From assembly GCF_016428975.1 (NCBI RefSeq), contig NZ_JAELTT010000037.1, positions 1 to 42,171 on the forward strand: a stretch of 42,171 bases of DNA, in the 5' to 3' direction. The notes beneath the pieces were generated by a model, which saw nothing but the letters and a program-made list of their open reading frames with translations, ran no database searches and was not told the origin of the DNA. Below, piece after piece: positions 7,514 through 16,454 of the stretch. Made by a program: the position numbers and the translations under genes. The stretch comes from Dyella sp. ASV21 (lineage in GTDB: Bacteria; Pseudomonadota; Gammaproteobacteria; Xanthomonadales; Rhodanobacteraceae). The first letter of the stretch is position 1, and each line of letters starts with the position of its first letter.

Positions 7514-8425
7514 TCAGGCGTCACCCAGCGCGACGGCAAGGTAGTCGATCAGCAGGCGCAGGGCGGGCGCGCGATCCGCGCCCGGCAACCACACCAGATG
7601 AATGGGCGAACTGGCCAATTGCCACTCGGGCAACACCTCTACGAGCCGGCCCTCCGCCACCATCGCATCGCTCATGTAATCGCCCTGGATGCCGATGCCA
7701 ACGCCCGCCAGCAACGCGTCGCGCACGGCAAGTGAATCGTTGCAGGCAAGCACGGGGTCGATGCGCACGGAACGCCGGCGCCGCTGCCGCGAAAACTGCC
7801 ATAGCGTGCCGGTGCGCAGGCCGCTGAAGGCGAGGCAGCGATGCGCCCTGAGGTCCACCGGGTCGTTGAGCGCCGGCGCGTGGGCCAGATAAGACGGCGA
7901 AGCGCACAAATAGCGCCGCATGGTGCCCACGCGGCGGGCCACCAGTTGCGCATCGGCCAGGCGCCCGGCGCGCACCGCCAGATCAACCTTGGCCGCGACC
8001 ATATCGACATAGGCGTCTTCGTAGGTGGCGTCCAGCCGGATCTGCGGGTGTCGCCGCATGAACTCCGCCAACAGCGGCGCAATGCGGTCACGCCCATACG
8101 ATCGCGGTAAATGCACGCAAAGCCGCCCCGCCGGCTCCCCTTCGCGCGGACGCAGGTCGGCCGCCAACGAGGTCATCACCGACTCCAGCCGCTCGCAATG
8201 CGCCAGCAATTGTTCGCCACGCGAAGTCAGCGTGACGCGCCGCGTGGTGCGCAGGAACAGTTTTGTCCCCACCGCCGATTCCAGCGCCGCAATGCGCCGA
8301 CTCAACACCGACGGCGTACAGCCGACGTCCTGGGCCGCCAGTGAAAAATTAAGTCGCCGCGCGGCGGTGGCAAAGGCACGCAACTCTCGCACCCGGGTCG
8401 GCGTCAGCTCAAACGATTTATTCAT
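7514..8425 (-). CDS. LysR-family transcriptional regulator
   Basis: The protein has 303 residues from ATG 8425. The N-terminal winged helix-turn-helix spans about 8-67, with FATAARRLNFSLAAQDVGCT and SVLSRRIAALE followed by the wing GTKLFLRTTRRVTLT. The rest is a periplasmic-binding-like effector domain typical of CrgA/YafC-type regulators (NDSLAVRDALLAGVGIGIQG). It is divergent from a quinone-reductase-like gene 87 bases away, so by the usual LysR arrangement it probably regulates that gene and itself. The inducer is unknown. Confidence 0.93.
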   Translation of the reverse strand: MNKSFELTPTRVRELRAFATAARRLNFSLAAQDVGCTPSVLSRRIAALESAVGTKLFLRTTRRVTLTSRGEQLLAHCERLESVMTSLAADLRPREGEPAGRLCVHLPRSYGRDRIAPLLAEFMRRHPQIRLDATYEDAYVDMVAAKVDLAVRAGRLADAQLVARRVGTMRRYLCASPSYLAHAPALNDPVDLRAHRCLAFSGLRTGTLWQFSRQRRRRSVRIDPVLACNDSLAVRDALLAGVGIGIQGDYMSDAMVAEGRLVEVLPEWQLASSPIHLVWLPGADRAPALRLLIDYLAVALGDA

Positions 8426-8434
8426 AAAATGAAC

Positions 8435-8466
8435 AAATGATGTGTGATATCGGCAGATTATCATTT
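8435..8466. promoter_or_regulatory. Possible LysR operator in divergent intergenic region
   Basis: Inverted half-sites AAATGAT (8435-8441) and ATCATTT (8460-8466) lie in the 87-base gap between the LysR gene and the oxidoreductase, with another TCAT at 8422-8425. Dyad half-sites in such a gap are typical of LysR regulators. The 18-base spacing is longer than a single T-N11-A box, so the call is tentative. Confidence 0.35.
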
Positions 8467-8512
8467 TGCCGCCGAGCGCCGAGCATGCCGCCATTCCCCA
8501 CGGAGCAACGTC

Positions 8513-9523
8513 ATGCGTGCCTATCAACTCAACGCTTTCGGACTGGACCATCTGCAACAGATCGAGCTGCCTGCCCCCACGCCGGGCCCGGGCCAGGTGC
8601 TGGTGAAACTGGAGGCGGCCTCACTCAATTACCGCGACTTGCTGCTGGCTCAAGGCAAGCTGTATCGCGGCGTCGCGCTGCCCATCGTGCCGGTCTCCGA
8701 TGGTGCGGGCACCGTGGTGGCGGTTGGCGAAGGCGCGCATCGCTTTCAACCAGGCGACCGGGTAACCACCGTGTACAAGTCGCGCTGGATTGCCGGCGCC
8801 ATCCGCCCGGAATGGACCGGCGCCGAGCCGGGCGGTCCCGATGACGGCGTCATGCGCGAGTACGCCTGCTTCGATGCCTATGCGCTGGCGCGCGCACCGC
8901 GACACCTGGACGCCCTGTCCGCTTCAACCTTGCCGATTGCCGCGCTCACCGCATGGGAGGCGCTGGACCTGGCACAACTTACCAGCGGGCAATCCGTGCT
9001 GATCCTGGGTACCGGCGGCGTCTCGCTGTTCGCGCTGCAATTGGCCAAGCAGCGCGGCGCCAAGGCAATCGTGCTTTCATCCAGCGACCACAAACTCGAA
9101 CGCGCGCGCGCATTGGGCGCGGATGTGGCCATCAACTATCGCCAGCACCCACAGTGGGGCGCGCTGGTGCGCGAAGCCACCGACGGCGTGGGGGCCAACG
9201 TGGTGATCGAAACCGTGGGCGCGGCCACCTTGCCGCAATCCATGGAGGCGGCGGCCATGCATGGCTTTATCGGCCTGGTCGGCTTTATGGGCGGCAACGA
9301 GGCCAGCATCACCCTGACCCAGGCGCTGCTCAAGCGCATTCGCCTGCAAGGCTTGTCGGTGGCGCCACTGGAACAGCATGAACGCTTGGTGGCTGCCATC
9401 GAGCAAGGACGCCTCGAACCGGTGATCGATCGGGTGTTTGGTTTCGCCGAACTGCGCGAGGCATTCGATCTGCTGGCGTCCGCCCAACACTTCGGCAAGA
9501 TCGTGATCGATTTTTCCCGTTGA
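8513..9523 (+). CDS. Zinc-independent MDR-family NAD(P)H:quinone oxidoreductase-like protein
   Basis: The protein has 336 residues from ATG 8513, preceded by GGAGCAACGTC. It is a medium-chain dehydrogenase/reductase: GroES-like N-terminal domain with ASLNYRDLLLAQG (36-48) and VPVSDGAGTVVAVGEG, then a Rossmann domain with LILGTGGVSLFALQLAK (163-179). The catalytic zinc cysteine and histidine of alcohol dehydrogenases are absent, and the NYRD signature points to the quinone oxidoreductase/enoyl reductase branch. The natural substrate cannot be read from sequence. It is divergent from the LysR regulator and ends at a strong hairpin. Confidence 0.9.
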   Translation: MRAYQLNAFGLDHLQQIELPAPTPGPGQVLVKLEAASLNYRDLLLAQGKLYRGVALPIVPVSDGAGTVVAVGEGAHRFQPGDRVTTVYKSRWIAGAIRPEWTGAEPGGPDDGVMREYACFDAYALARAPRHLDALSASTLPIAALTAWEALDLAQLTSGQSVLILGTGGVSLFALQLAKQRGAKAIVLSSSDHKLERARALGADVAINYRQHPQWGALVREATDGVGANVVIETVGAATLPQSMEAAAMHGFIGLVGFMGGNEASITLTQALLKRIRLQGLSVAPLEQHERLVAAIEQGRLEPVIDRVFGFAELREAFDLLASAQHFGKIVIDFSR

Positions 9524-9528
9524 TCGCG

Positions 9529-9557
9529 GCCACGCGCCCGCCCTGCGGGCGCGTGGC
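9529..9557. terminator. Bidirectional terminator hairpin
   Basis: GCCACGCGCCCGC, loop CCT, GCGGGCGCGTGGC form a perfect 13-bp GC-rich stem. It lies precisely in the 38-base gap between two convergent genes (ends at 9523 and 9562). T-tracts are lacking, as is common in GC-rich genomes. Confidence 0.7.
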
Positions 9558-9561
9558 GAGC

Positions 9562-10578
9562 TTACTGGCCGATCACCTGACCGGTCTGGCGACGGTAGTC
9601 ACGAAGCACCTGATCCATCACCCAACTGGTGCGCGCGCCGCTCACCGCATTGGACGGACAGGCGCCGGCATCGCCGGTCAGCTCGGCCACGATGGTTTCA
9701 ATCAGCGGCTGCTGGATATGCAGCGGATTGGCCACCTTGTACTCATGCGTGCCCGAAGCGCTTTCCACGTGAATCGGGCCATCGCCGAACGTGGCAAAGG
9801 TGATACGCCCCTGATCGCCTACCACTTCGACTTGGTCGTGATATTTGAAGCTGCCGAAATTCCACAGCCCCGTACCCAGCATGCCGTTACCAAAGGCAAA
9901 CGCCATGGCCACGCTATCCTCCACCGGGTAGGCGCCCAGCTGGTTACTGGCCTGTCCGCTGGCCGACACGATGGGCCCGAACAGCCAGTCGAGAATATCC
10001 AGCGTGTGGCAGCCGATATCCATGAAGACGCCGCCGCCGGAAACATCCGCCTGCACATGCCAGGGGAGATTTTCCGGATCGTGATAGCGCGGATGATGCG
10101 GCTCGTGCAGCACGGCATTCACGATGCGCGGGGTGCCGATGGCGCGCTGGCCAAAGATAAGCTCGCGCACCTTGGCAAAACGCGGCAATGCGCGGCGGTA
10201 ATAGGCCACGAACACCGGCACGTTGGCCGCGCGCCCGGCGCGAATGATCTCCTCGCACTCGGCGTGATCCAGTGCCATCGGCTTTTCCACGTACACCGGC
10301 TTGCCCGCGGCGATGCTCATCAGCGCGTACTGCTTGTGTGTGGAAGGCGGCGTCGCCACGTAGACCGCGTTGACCTGCGGATCGGCAATCAACGCCGCTG
10401 CATCGTCGTACCAGCGCGGCACACCGTGACGCTCGGCGTAATCGCGTGCCTTGCCGCCATCACGCCGCATCACGGCGACCAGCGCGGAATTGGGCGTCTT
10501 GCTGAAGCCCGGACCGCTTTTCACTTCGGTGACGTTGCCGCAACCGATGATGCCCCAGCGTATGGCCGCCGTCGTCAT
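9562..10578 (-). CDS. Gfo/Idh/MocA-family oxidoreductase
   Basis: The protein has 338 residues. The N-terminal Rossmann domain carries WGIIGCGNVTEVKSGPG (8-24) for NAD(P), then VYVATPPSTHK and the family motif VYVEKPMALDHAE. The C-terminal domain has GGGVFMDIGCHTLDILDWLF, whose histidine is usually catalytic. Members oxidise or reduce sugars, inositols and related compounds; the substrate is not determined. The start overlaps the stop of the upstream PhyH gene as ATGA, so a joint pathway is likely. Confidence 0.93.
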   Translation of the reverse strand: MTTAAIRWGIIGCGNVTEVKSGPGFSKTPNSALVAVMRRDGGKARDYAERHGVPRWYDDAAALIADPQVNAVYVATPPSTHKQYALMSIAAGKPVYVEKPMALDHAECEEIIRAGRAANVPVFVAYYRRALPRFAKVRELIFGQRAIGTPRIVNAVLHEPHHPRYHDPENLPWHVQADVSGGGVFMDIGCHTLDILDWLFGPIVSASGQASNQLGAYPVEDSVAMAFAFGNGMLGTGLWNFGSFKYHDQVEVVGDQGRITFATFGDGPIHVESASGTHEYKVANPLHIQQPLIETIVAELTGDAGACPSNAVSGARTSWVMDQVLRDYRRQTGQVIGQ

Positions 10579-11444
10579 GTGGTCTTGAACTCCTGCTTGA
10601 GGAACTGCTGATGATAGGCGTGAAACACATTCACCTCGGGATGTCGCGCGCGCTCCACCAAGTGGGCGCGCAGCGCTTCGCGGACGCCAGGGTCCAGTGA
10701 GGCAAGGTAGTCCAGTGTGTACTCGGTATGATCGAGCACGCCAAAGTGACAGGTGGGTGGATATTGCGAGGAATGGAAGCCCAGGTGCACGGTAATGCGC
10801 CGCTGCGCCAGCGTGCCGCCGTAACCGCGATGCACGGTGTAGTTGTTATAGAACACCGCCTCACCCGGCTGCAGCACCAACTGAAGCCCGTCAGCTAACT
10901 CCGCCGCATCCACCGGCGCCATCTTCTCGGTGTTGCCGAAGATCGCCCGCTCCGGCGCGTTGAGCGCACGCCGATGGCTGCCTGGCACCAGCCACAGGCA
11001 GCCATCCACCGTGAGCGGAAGATTCATCTGCACGTAGTTGTAGTGATAGCTCTCGCTGAACCAGGCGGGATCCACCTGATCGTCAGGCACCTGCAACACA
11101 TCGCGATGCCAGCCCTGGCGATAGTCCACACCGGCCTCTGCGTAGAACAGCGAGGCGCCATCGATGATGATGCCCTCGCCCAGCAGGTCACGGCCGATGG
11201 CAAGGATGTCCGCGTTGCAGATCACATCCTGGATGCCCCGAATGGCCTTGGCCGGCTGAAGGAACTGCAGGTTGCTCATGCGCTGCGCATCGCCACGCTC
11301 GCGTCGATCGGCCTCGACGGCCGCGACATAGCGCGCGATACCGGCCTCATCGAGGACGCGTCGCACCAGATAACCCTGTTCGAGGAACTGGGCGCGCTCC
11401 TCCTCGCTGAGGACAATCGGTGGCAAGGCGTGCGAAGGGTTCAT
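10575..11444 (-). CDS. Phytanoyl-CoA dioxygenase (PhyH) family protein
   Basis: The 289-residue protein is a probable Fe(II)/2-oxoglutarate oxygenase. The metal triad is visible as H113 and D115 in GWHRDV and H205 in YTVHRGYGG, and an arginine for 2-oxoglutarate probably lies in AQRRITVHLGFH. The segment GCLWLVPGSHRRALN (149-162) is typical of PhyH hydroxylases. These enzymes hydroxylate small molecules as well as phytanoyl-CoA, so the name does not fix the substrate. It lies 35 bases after ribD and overlaps the Gfo/Idh gene, suggesting a hydroxylation-plus-dehydrogenation pair. Confidence 0.9.
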   Translation of the reverse strand: MNPSHALPPIVLSEEERAQFLEQGYLVRRVLDEAGIARYVAAVEADRRERGDAQRMSNLQFLQPAKAIRGIQDVICNADILAIGRDLLGEGIIIDGASLFYAEAGVDYRQGWHRDVLQVPDDQVDPAWFSESYHYNYVQMNLPLTVDGCLWLVPGSHRRALNAPERAIFGNTEKMAPVDAAELADGLQLVLQPGEAVFYNNYTVHRGYGGTLAQRRITVHLGFHSSQYPPTCHFGVLDHTEYTLDYLASLDPGVREALRAHLVERARHPEVNVFHAYHQQFLKQEFKTT

Positions 11445-11479
11445 GGCAAGGGTCCAGGGAAAGGCAACAGGCTCGGCAC

Positions 11480-12580
11480 TCAGGCCGCCGGGCGGAACAG
11501 CAGGCGCATATCATCGCCAAGTACGCGGCGATCCACCGTGCGCAGACGCCAACGTCCCGCCATATCGGTAAGGGCAGGCAACGACAGCAAGGGGCGCGCG
11601 GCATCGCCCAGCAACAGCGGCGCCATGTAGATCAGCAGTTCATCCACCAAGCCTGCTGCGAACAGCGCACCGCAGAGACGGGGGCCGGCTTCCACGTGCA
11701 CCTCACCGATATGGCGGCGGGCCAACTCGGCCATGACTGCGTGCAGATCAAGCGCGCCACCCTGTTCGGCCACGCCAGCCAACGCCACCGCCTGGAAGCG
11801 CGGATCATGCGGCTGGGCATGTGGCGCATGCAGCACCAGCGTGGGCACCGTGCCATCGAGCACGTGACTGTCCGACGGCGTGCACAGGCGTCGATCCAGC
11901 ACCACGCGCAGGGGGGGCATGAACCCCTCGGCTTCCGGCAGGCGCACGTTGAGGCGCGGATTGTCTGCCAGCACCGTGCCCGAACCAGTGAGGATGGCGG
12001 CGCTGCGCGCTCGCCAACGCTGCACGTCAGCGCGTGCGGCCTCGCCGGTGATCCATTTCGATTCGCCATTGGCCAACGCCGTGCGGCCGTCCAGACTCAT
12101 GGCGAGCTTGACGCGAACCCAGGGCCGACCGCGTTCGATGCGACTGAAGAAACCGACATTGAGTTCACGCGCGGCATCGCGCTGCAAGCCGGTTTCCACC
12201 GTGATGCCCGCGGCACGCAACTTGCCGATGCCGCGTCCATCCACCTGCGGGAACGGATCTTCCGCGGCAATCACCACGCGCGATACGCCCGCGGCAATCA
12301 GCGCATCCGCACAAGGCGGCGTGCGGCCGTGGTGCGCGCATGGCTCCAGCGTCACATAAGCAGTGGCGCCACGCGCCTGCTCGGCGGCGTCGCGCAAGGC
12401 GAACACTTCCGCATGCGGTTCGCCGGCACGCGGGTGGAAACCCACGCCCACCACGCGCTCGCCATGCGCGATGACGCAACCGACACGCGGATTGGGGTGG
12501 GTGGTGTACAGGCCACGCTCGGCCAGGCGCAAGGCCTGCGCCATATGGGTGTGGTCGATGGCGGAGAAACTCTGGCTCAT
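11480..12580 (-). CDS. ribD: Bifunctional diaminohydroxyphosphoribosylaminopyrimidine deaminase / 5-amino-6-(5-phosphoribosylamino)uracil reductase
   Basis: RibD carries out steps two and three of riboflavin synthesis. The protein has 366 residues. The N-terminal deaminase domain (about 9-150) has the zinc site H56-A-E58, C81 in LEPCAHHGRTPPC and C90. The C-terminal reductase domain starts near 160 with VRVKLAMSLDGRTAL and has the substrate-binding VEAGPRLCGALF. It follows nrdR by 78 bases. In relatives ribD normally runs directly into ribE; here ribE lies about 4.4 kb further on behind its own riboswitch. Confidence 0.97.
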   Translation of the reverse strand: MSQSFSAIDHTHMAQALRLAERGLYTTHPNPRVGCVIAHGERVVGVGFHPRAGEPHAEVFALRDAAEQARGATAYVTLEPCAHHGRTPPCADALIAAGVSRVVIAAEDPFPQVDGRGIGKLRAAGITVETGLQRDAARELNVGFFSRIERGRPWVRVKLAMSLDGRTALANGESKWITGEAARADVQRWRARSAAILTGSGTVLADNPRLNVRLPEAEGFMPPLRVVLDRRLCTPSDSHVLDGTVPTLVLHAPHAQPHDPRFQAVALAGVAEQGGALDLHAVMAELARRHIGEVHVEAGPRLCGALFAAGLVDELLIYMAPLLLGDAARPLLSLPALTDMAGRWRLRTVDRRVLGDDMRLLFRPAA

Positions 12581-12594
12581 GCCCGGATCACTGG

Positions 12595-12655
12595 CTGATG
12601 CAATGGCATCAGTGTAGGCGATGCAGCGAGGTGGACGCTCTCCCCTGCGGGAGAA
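12595..12655. other. Two hairpins between nrdR and ribD
   Basis: The 78-base gap contains CTGATGC-AATG-GCATCAG (12595-12612) and, next to nrdR, CTCTCCC-CTGC-GGGAGA around 12638-12653. The second belongs to a CCCTCTCCC/GGGAGAGGG hairpin type that recurs at 20200 and 34760. They could weaken transcription from nrdR into ribD. No T-tract is present. Confidence 0.45.
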
Positions 12656-12658
12656 CGT

Positions 12659-13180
12659 TCACTGGGACTTTTTACGGCGGGCGACGCTTTCGCCCAGCAG
12701 CGAGAGCTGCAGCGCTTCAAGCTCGGGCAGGTCGCGCTCAAGCTTTTCGATTTCCTCGCGGAATGCCTGCACGTCCTCGAACTTGCGGTAGACCGAGGCG
12801 AAACGTACGTAGGCCACCTGGTCGAGCTTCTTCAGCTCGCGCATCACCAGTTCGCCGAGCTGGCGCGAGGGCACTTCGCGCTCGCCGCAACGACGCAGAT
12901 CGTTGACGATCTCGCGCACGGCCGCATCCACCGCCAGGGTGGACACGGGCCGCTTCTGCAAGGCGCGCTCAAAGCTCACGCGCAGCTTGTGCTCGTCGAA
13001 CGACTCTCGGCGCTCACCGCTTTTGACGATGGTCGGCAGCTTGAGCTCGGCTGTTTCAAAGGTATTGAAGCGCTCGCCGCACTTGGGGCATTCGCGACGA
13101 CGGCGCACGGTGGCGCCGTCTTCGGCGAGCCGCGAGTCGATCACGCGGGTGTCTTCGTGCTGACAGAACGGGCAATGCAT
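12659..13180 (-). CDS. nrdR: Transcriptional repressor NrdR
   Basis: NrdR represses ribonucleotide reductase genes in response to ATP/dATP. The protein has 173 residues. A zinc ribbon uses C3, C6, C31 and C34 (MHCPFCQ and [11 protein letters not shown]), and an ATP-cone domain covers about 49-139 ([17 protein letters not shown] onward). The C-terminal tail from about 145 is acidic-helical and ends RRKKSQ, somewhat longer than minimal NrdR. It lies between glyA and ribD, a frequent arrangement in Gammaproteobacteria. No NrdR box was found in the window. Confidence 0.97.
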   Translation of the reverse strand: MHCPFCQHEDTRVIDSRLAEDGATVRRRRECPKCGERFNTFETAELKLPTIVKSGERRESFDEHKLRVSFERALQKRPVSTLAVDAAVREIVNDLRRCGEREVPSRQLGELVMRELKKLDQVAYVRFASVYRKFEDVQAFREEIEKLERDLPELEALQLSLLGESVARRKKSQ

Positions 13181-13266
13181 AGTGTCTAGGCGTGTTTCAC
13201 GAGAAAGGAGGACATCGAGGACAACGACTTACTCACCTCACACTCCCCTTCGCCCGTTGACGACGC

Positions 13267-14520
13267 TCAGCCGTACACCGGGAACTTGCGGCACTGCGCC
13301 GTGACGTTCTCACGCACCTTGGCGATCACCGCTTCGTCAGCCGGCGCGTCCAGCACGTCGCACATCCAATGGGTCAGCTCCACCACGTCCGCTTCCTGAT
13401 AGCCGCGGGTGGTGATGGCCGGCGTACCCACGCGCAAACCCGAAGTGACGAAGGGCGAGCGGGGGTCATTCGGCACGGCGTTCTTGTTCACCGTGATGTG
13501 CGCCTTGCCCAGCGCCGCCTCCGCATCTTTGCCGGTTACGTCGCGACCGATCATATCGATCAGCATGAGATGGTTTTCGGTGCCGCCGGAGACGATCTTG
13601 TAGCCACGCTCGATAAAGGTCTTGGCCATGGCCTTGGCGTTCTTGACCACCTGCTCCTGGTAGCTCTTGAAAGCCGGCTCCAGCGCCTCCTTGAAAGCCA
13701 CGGCCTTGGCGGCGATCACGTGCATCAGCGGGCCGCCCTGGATGCCCGGGAACACGATCGACTGCAGCTTCTTCTCGATCTCTTCGCCGGCATCCTTGGC
13801 CACGATGATGCCGCCACGCGGACCGCGCAGCGTCTTGTGGGTGGTGGAGGTAACCACGTGCGCGTGCGGCAGCGGGTTCGGGTACACGCCCGCGGCGATC
13901 AGGCCAGCCACGTGCGCCATGTCCACGAACAGGTAGGCGCCGACCTTGTCGGCAATCGCGCGGAAGCGCGCCCAGTCCATCACCTGCGAGTAGGCGCTGA
14001 AGCCCGCCACGATCATCTTGGGCTTGTGCTCCAGGGCCAGGCGCTCGACTTCGTCATAGTCGACCAGGCCCTGCTCGTTCACACCGTACTGGATGGCGTT
14101 GAACAGCTTGCCCGACACATTGACCTTGGCGCCGTGGGTGAGGTGGCCGCCGTGGGCCAGGCTCATGCCCAGGATGGTGTCACCGGGGTTCAGCAGGGCC
14201 AGGTACACCGCCTGGTTGGCCTGCGAGCCGGAATGCGGCTGCACGTTGGCGTAGGTGGCGCCGAACAGCTGCTTGAGGCGCTCGATGGCGAGCTTCTCGG
14301 CAATGTCCACGAATTCGCAGCCACCGTAGTAGCGCTTGCCCGGGTAACCCTCGGCGTACTTGTTGGTGAGCACGCTGCCCTGCGCTTCCATCACGCGCGG
14401 GCTGGCGTAGTTCTCCGAAGCAATCAGCTCGACGTGGTCTTCCTGGCGACGGGCTTCGTCGGCCATGGCCTGGGCCAGTTCATTGTCGTAACCGGCGATC
14501 GTGTCGTGCTTCGGGAACAT
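13267..14520 (-). CDS. glyA: Serine hydroxymethyltransferase
   Basis: GlyA converts serine and tetrahydrofolate to glycine and methylene-tetrahydrofolate, feeding purine and thymidylate synthesis. The protein has 417 residues, the standard length. The pyridoxal phosphate lysine is K229 in [16 protein letters not shown], the same number as in Escherichia coli. The [14 protein letters not shown] (93-106) and [12 protein letters not shown] (198-209) segments are also diagnostic. The start at ATG 14520 has GAGGTCAGG just upstream. It heads the glyA-nrdR-ribD cluster and is divergent from a secreted hydrolase. Confidence 0.98.
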   Translation of the reverse strand: MFPKHDTIAGYDNELAQAMADEARRQEDHVELIASENYASPRVMEAQGSVLTNKYAEGYPGKRYYGGCEFVDIAEKLAIERLKQLFGATYANVQPHSGSQANQAVYLALLNPGDTILGMSLAHGGHLTHGAKVNVSGKLFNAIQYGVNEQGLVDYDEVERLALEHKPKMIVAGFSAYSQVMDWARFRAIADKVGAYLFVDMAHVAGLIAAGVYPNPLPHAHVVTSTTHKTLRGPRGGIIVAKDAGEEIEKKLQSIVFPGIQGGPLMHVIAAKAVAFKEALEPAFKSYQEQVVKNAKAMAKTFIERGYKIVSGGTENHLMLIDMIGRDVTGKDAEAALGKAHITVNKNAVPNDPRSPFVTSGLRVGTPAITTRGYQEADVVELTHWMCDVLDAPADEAVIAKVRENVTAQCRKFPVYG

Positions 14521-14559
14521 CCTGACCTCGTGGGGTGGTATGCAGGGTTAGAACGGGAA

Positions 14560-14565
14560 ATTGTA
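14560..14565 (-). promoter_or_regulatory. Candidate -10 box for glyA
   Basis: On the minus strand TACAAT lies about 40 bases upstream of the glyA start in the 142-base divergent gap. I found no convincing -35 at normal spacing, so this rests on the -10 hexamer and position. Confidence 0.3.
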
Positions 14566-14662
14566 GCTGTCATATGTTATGGGGGCCACCGTCGGGTACT
14601 TGCATCCTCATTTCGTACACCGTACCGTACGTTGCACGCAACCAAGACCCGAGGCCCTTCCC

Positions 14663-15760
14663 ATGTCGACAGCGTCTTCGCCCACCACCCTGCGCCGCCC
14701 CCGCCTGCTTGCCGGGTTGGGCGCCGCGCTATGGTTACTGCTGGCTTCCATGGCCTTCGGCGCGCCGACGGTATCCGGCGTCGGCATTGCACCAATCCGC
14801 ATCACTGACCCGGTCAGCGGTGGCCAGACTGACGGCTTTGTGTTCTACCCATCATCCGAGCCCACCCCAGGCGTCACCACGCTGGGGCCCTACGAGGTGG
14901 CGGCGAAGCTCAACGCCCCGCCGGCACCCGGGCCCAAACCGTTGGTGGTGATCTCCCACGGCAATGGCGGCTCGCGCCTGGGCCACCACGACCTGGCCTC
15001 CTTCCTGGCCAGCCATGGCTTCGTGGTCGCCACGCTCAATCACCCCAAGGACGACTTTGAGGACACCAGCGGGGTCGGCCATATCGAGGTACTGGCCGGT
15101 CGCCCGGTCCAGGTGAAGGCGACCATTTCCATGCTGCTGGCCGACCCGCACTGGAAAACCTTGATCGATCCCGCGCGCATCGGCGTTGCTGGCTTCTCCG
15201 CAGGCGGCTACACCAGCCTGATGGTGGCGGGCGCGAAGCCCCAGTTCACCCGCTTCGTGGATTTCTGCGAGCACTACCCGAAGGACGACAACGTCTGCGG
15301 CAAGTTGGCCGACTTCCAGGTCGAGGCCAAGCAAGCGGGCCTGTCTCTGCGCCAGTTGATGCAACAGCGACAAGACCAGCTCTACCGCTACGGCGATACC
15401 GCCGACCCGCGCGTGAAGGCCGCCTTCGCCATGGCGCCGCTCAGCCTGATCTTCGATGCACACAGCTTCGACTCGGTAACGGTGCCGATCTACCTGTACT
15501 ACGGCGCGAACGACCATGTGCTGCGTCCTGAGGCCAATGCCCGCCATATCCAGCCGCTGATCCACACCTTGGCTGGCGTAAAAGAAGTGCCCAACGCCGA
15601 TCACTGGGTATTCCTCGCACCCTGCTCGCCGGCGCTGGCAAAGCAAATCCCCGAACTATGCACCGACCCGGCTGGCGTCGATCGCCGCCAGGTGCACGCG
15701 CAAATCAATGCCGACGCGCTGGCGTTCTTCCGTCGCACCCTGCACGTGTCCGGCGACTGA
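14663..15760 (+). CDS. Secreted alpha/beta hydrolase (dienelactone hydrolase/PAF-acetylhydrolase-like)
   Basis: The protein has 365 residues from ATG 14663. Residues 1-33 form a signal peptide (RRPRLLAGLGAALWLLLASMAFGA). The mature part has an alpha/beta hydrolase core: oxyanion segment LVVISHGNGGSRLGHHDLA (94-112), nucleophile S179 in GVAGFSAGGY, a probable acid in YYGANDHVLRP and a histidine in NADHWVFLAP. Several cysteines late in the chain suit a periplasmic protein. Substrate unknown; relatives are esterases. A TetR regulator starts one base after its stop, so the two are co-transcribed and the regulator may control it. Confidence 0.87.
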   Translation: MSTASSPTTLRRPRLLAGLGAALWLLLASMAFGAPTVSGVGIAPIRITDPVSGGQTDGFVFYPSSEPTPGVTTLGPYEVAAKLNAPPAPGPKPLVVISHGNGGSRLGHHDLASFLASHGFVVATLNHPKDDFEDTSGVGHIEVLAGRPVQVKATISMLLADPHWKTLIDPARIGVAGFSAGGYTSLMVAGAKPQFTRFVDFCEHYPKDDNVCGKLADFQVEAKQAGLSLRQLMQQRQDQLYRYGDTADPRVKAAFAMAPLSLIFDAHSFDSVTVPIYLYYGANDHVLRPEANARHIQPLIHTLAGVKEVPNADHWVFLAPCSPALAKQIPELCTDPAGVDRRQVHAQINADALAFFRRTLHVSGD

Positions 15761-15761
15761 G

Positions 15762-16361
15762 ATGCCCAGAGCCCTGACCGAGCAGGAAACCGAGGCCTTC
15801 CGCGAACGCCTGTGCGAGGCAGCTGCGCACCTGTACGTTGAGGAAGGCCCCGGCGCCGTCACCATGCGCCGCATCGCCACGGACATCGGTGTTGGCACCA
15901 TGACGCCGTATCGTTACTTCGAGAATAAGGAAGCCATCGTCACCGCCGTGCGCACACGCGGCCTGCACCGGCTATGCGAGGCGATGGAGCACGCATTGGC
16001 GTCACCCGGGGATGGCCGCACCCGCAGCCGCGCCGTACGCGACGCCTATATCGCCTTCGCACGCGACAACACGGCGACCTACCGCCTGATGTTCGAATAT
16101 CCCGAAACCAATCGCGATGACCCGGCCTATCGCGACGCTCACCAGCGCATGTGGCGCAACATTGCGGCACACGTCGAAGTGATGATCGCCGAAGGCACCG
16201 TTGCCGGTGACCCGGCCATCATCGGCCACCAGATCTGGGCGGCCCTGCATGGCGCGGTGATGCTGGAAATCGCCGGCATGCTACCGGAAGGCTTCGATGC
16301 CGCAGCGCTGCATACACGCACCGTGAGCGCCGTGTTCGACATGGCAAAAGCAAAACCCTGA
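15762..16361 (+). CDS. TetR-family transcriptional regulator
   Basis: The protein has 199 residues. The N-terminal helix-turn-helix is at about 35-60: TMRRIATDIGVGTMTPYRYF followed by ENKEAIV. The C-terminal half is a divergent ligand-binding helical domain (WG-type, with YIAFARDNTATYRLMFEYP). The ATG at 15762 begins one base after the hydrolase stop, with no strong ribosome site, so translational coupling is likely. It may repress the hydrolase and perhaps the aldo/keto reductase 93 bases downstream; neither is shown. Confidence 0.92.
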   Translation: MPRALTEQETEAFRERLCEAAAHLYVEEGPGAVTMRRIATDIGVGTMTPYRYFENKEAIVTAVRTRGLHRLCEAMEHALASPGDGRTRSRAVRDAYIAFARDNTATYRLMFEYPETNRDDPAYRDAHQRMWRNIAAHVEVMIAEGTVAGDPAIIGHQIWAALHGAVMLEIAGMLPEGFDAAALHTRTVSAVFDMAKAKP

Positions 16362-16454
16362 GGTTATCCGCCAACCGCTGCGCGTACGCGGCGGCACATG
16401 GCGCGCAGGCCGCGCAGGTGCATTATGGGTTGTTACCTACGACGGAGCGCCCCC

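Noticed and set aside
7514-11444. The LysR/oxidoreductase and PhyH/Gfo-Idh genes as a recently acquired mobile island
   Set aside because: No integrase, tRNA end, direct repeats or obvious shift in base composition is visible. Only the disruption of the usual gene order is kept as an observation.
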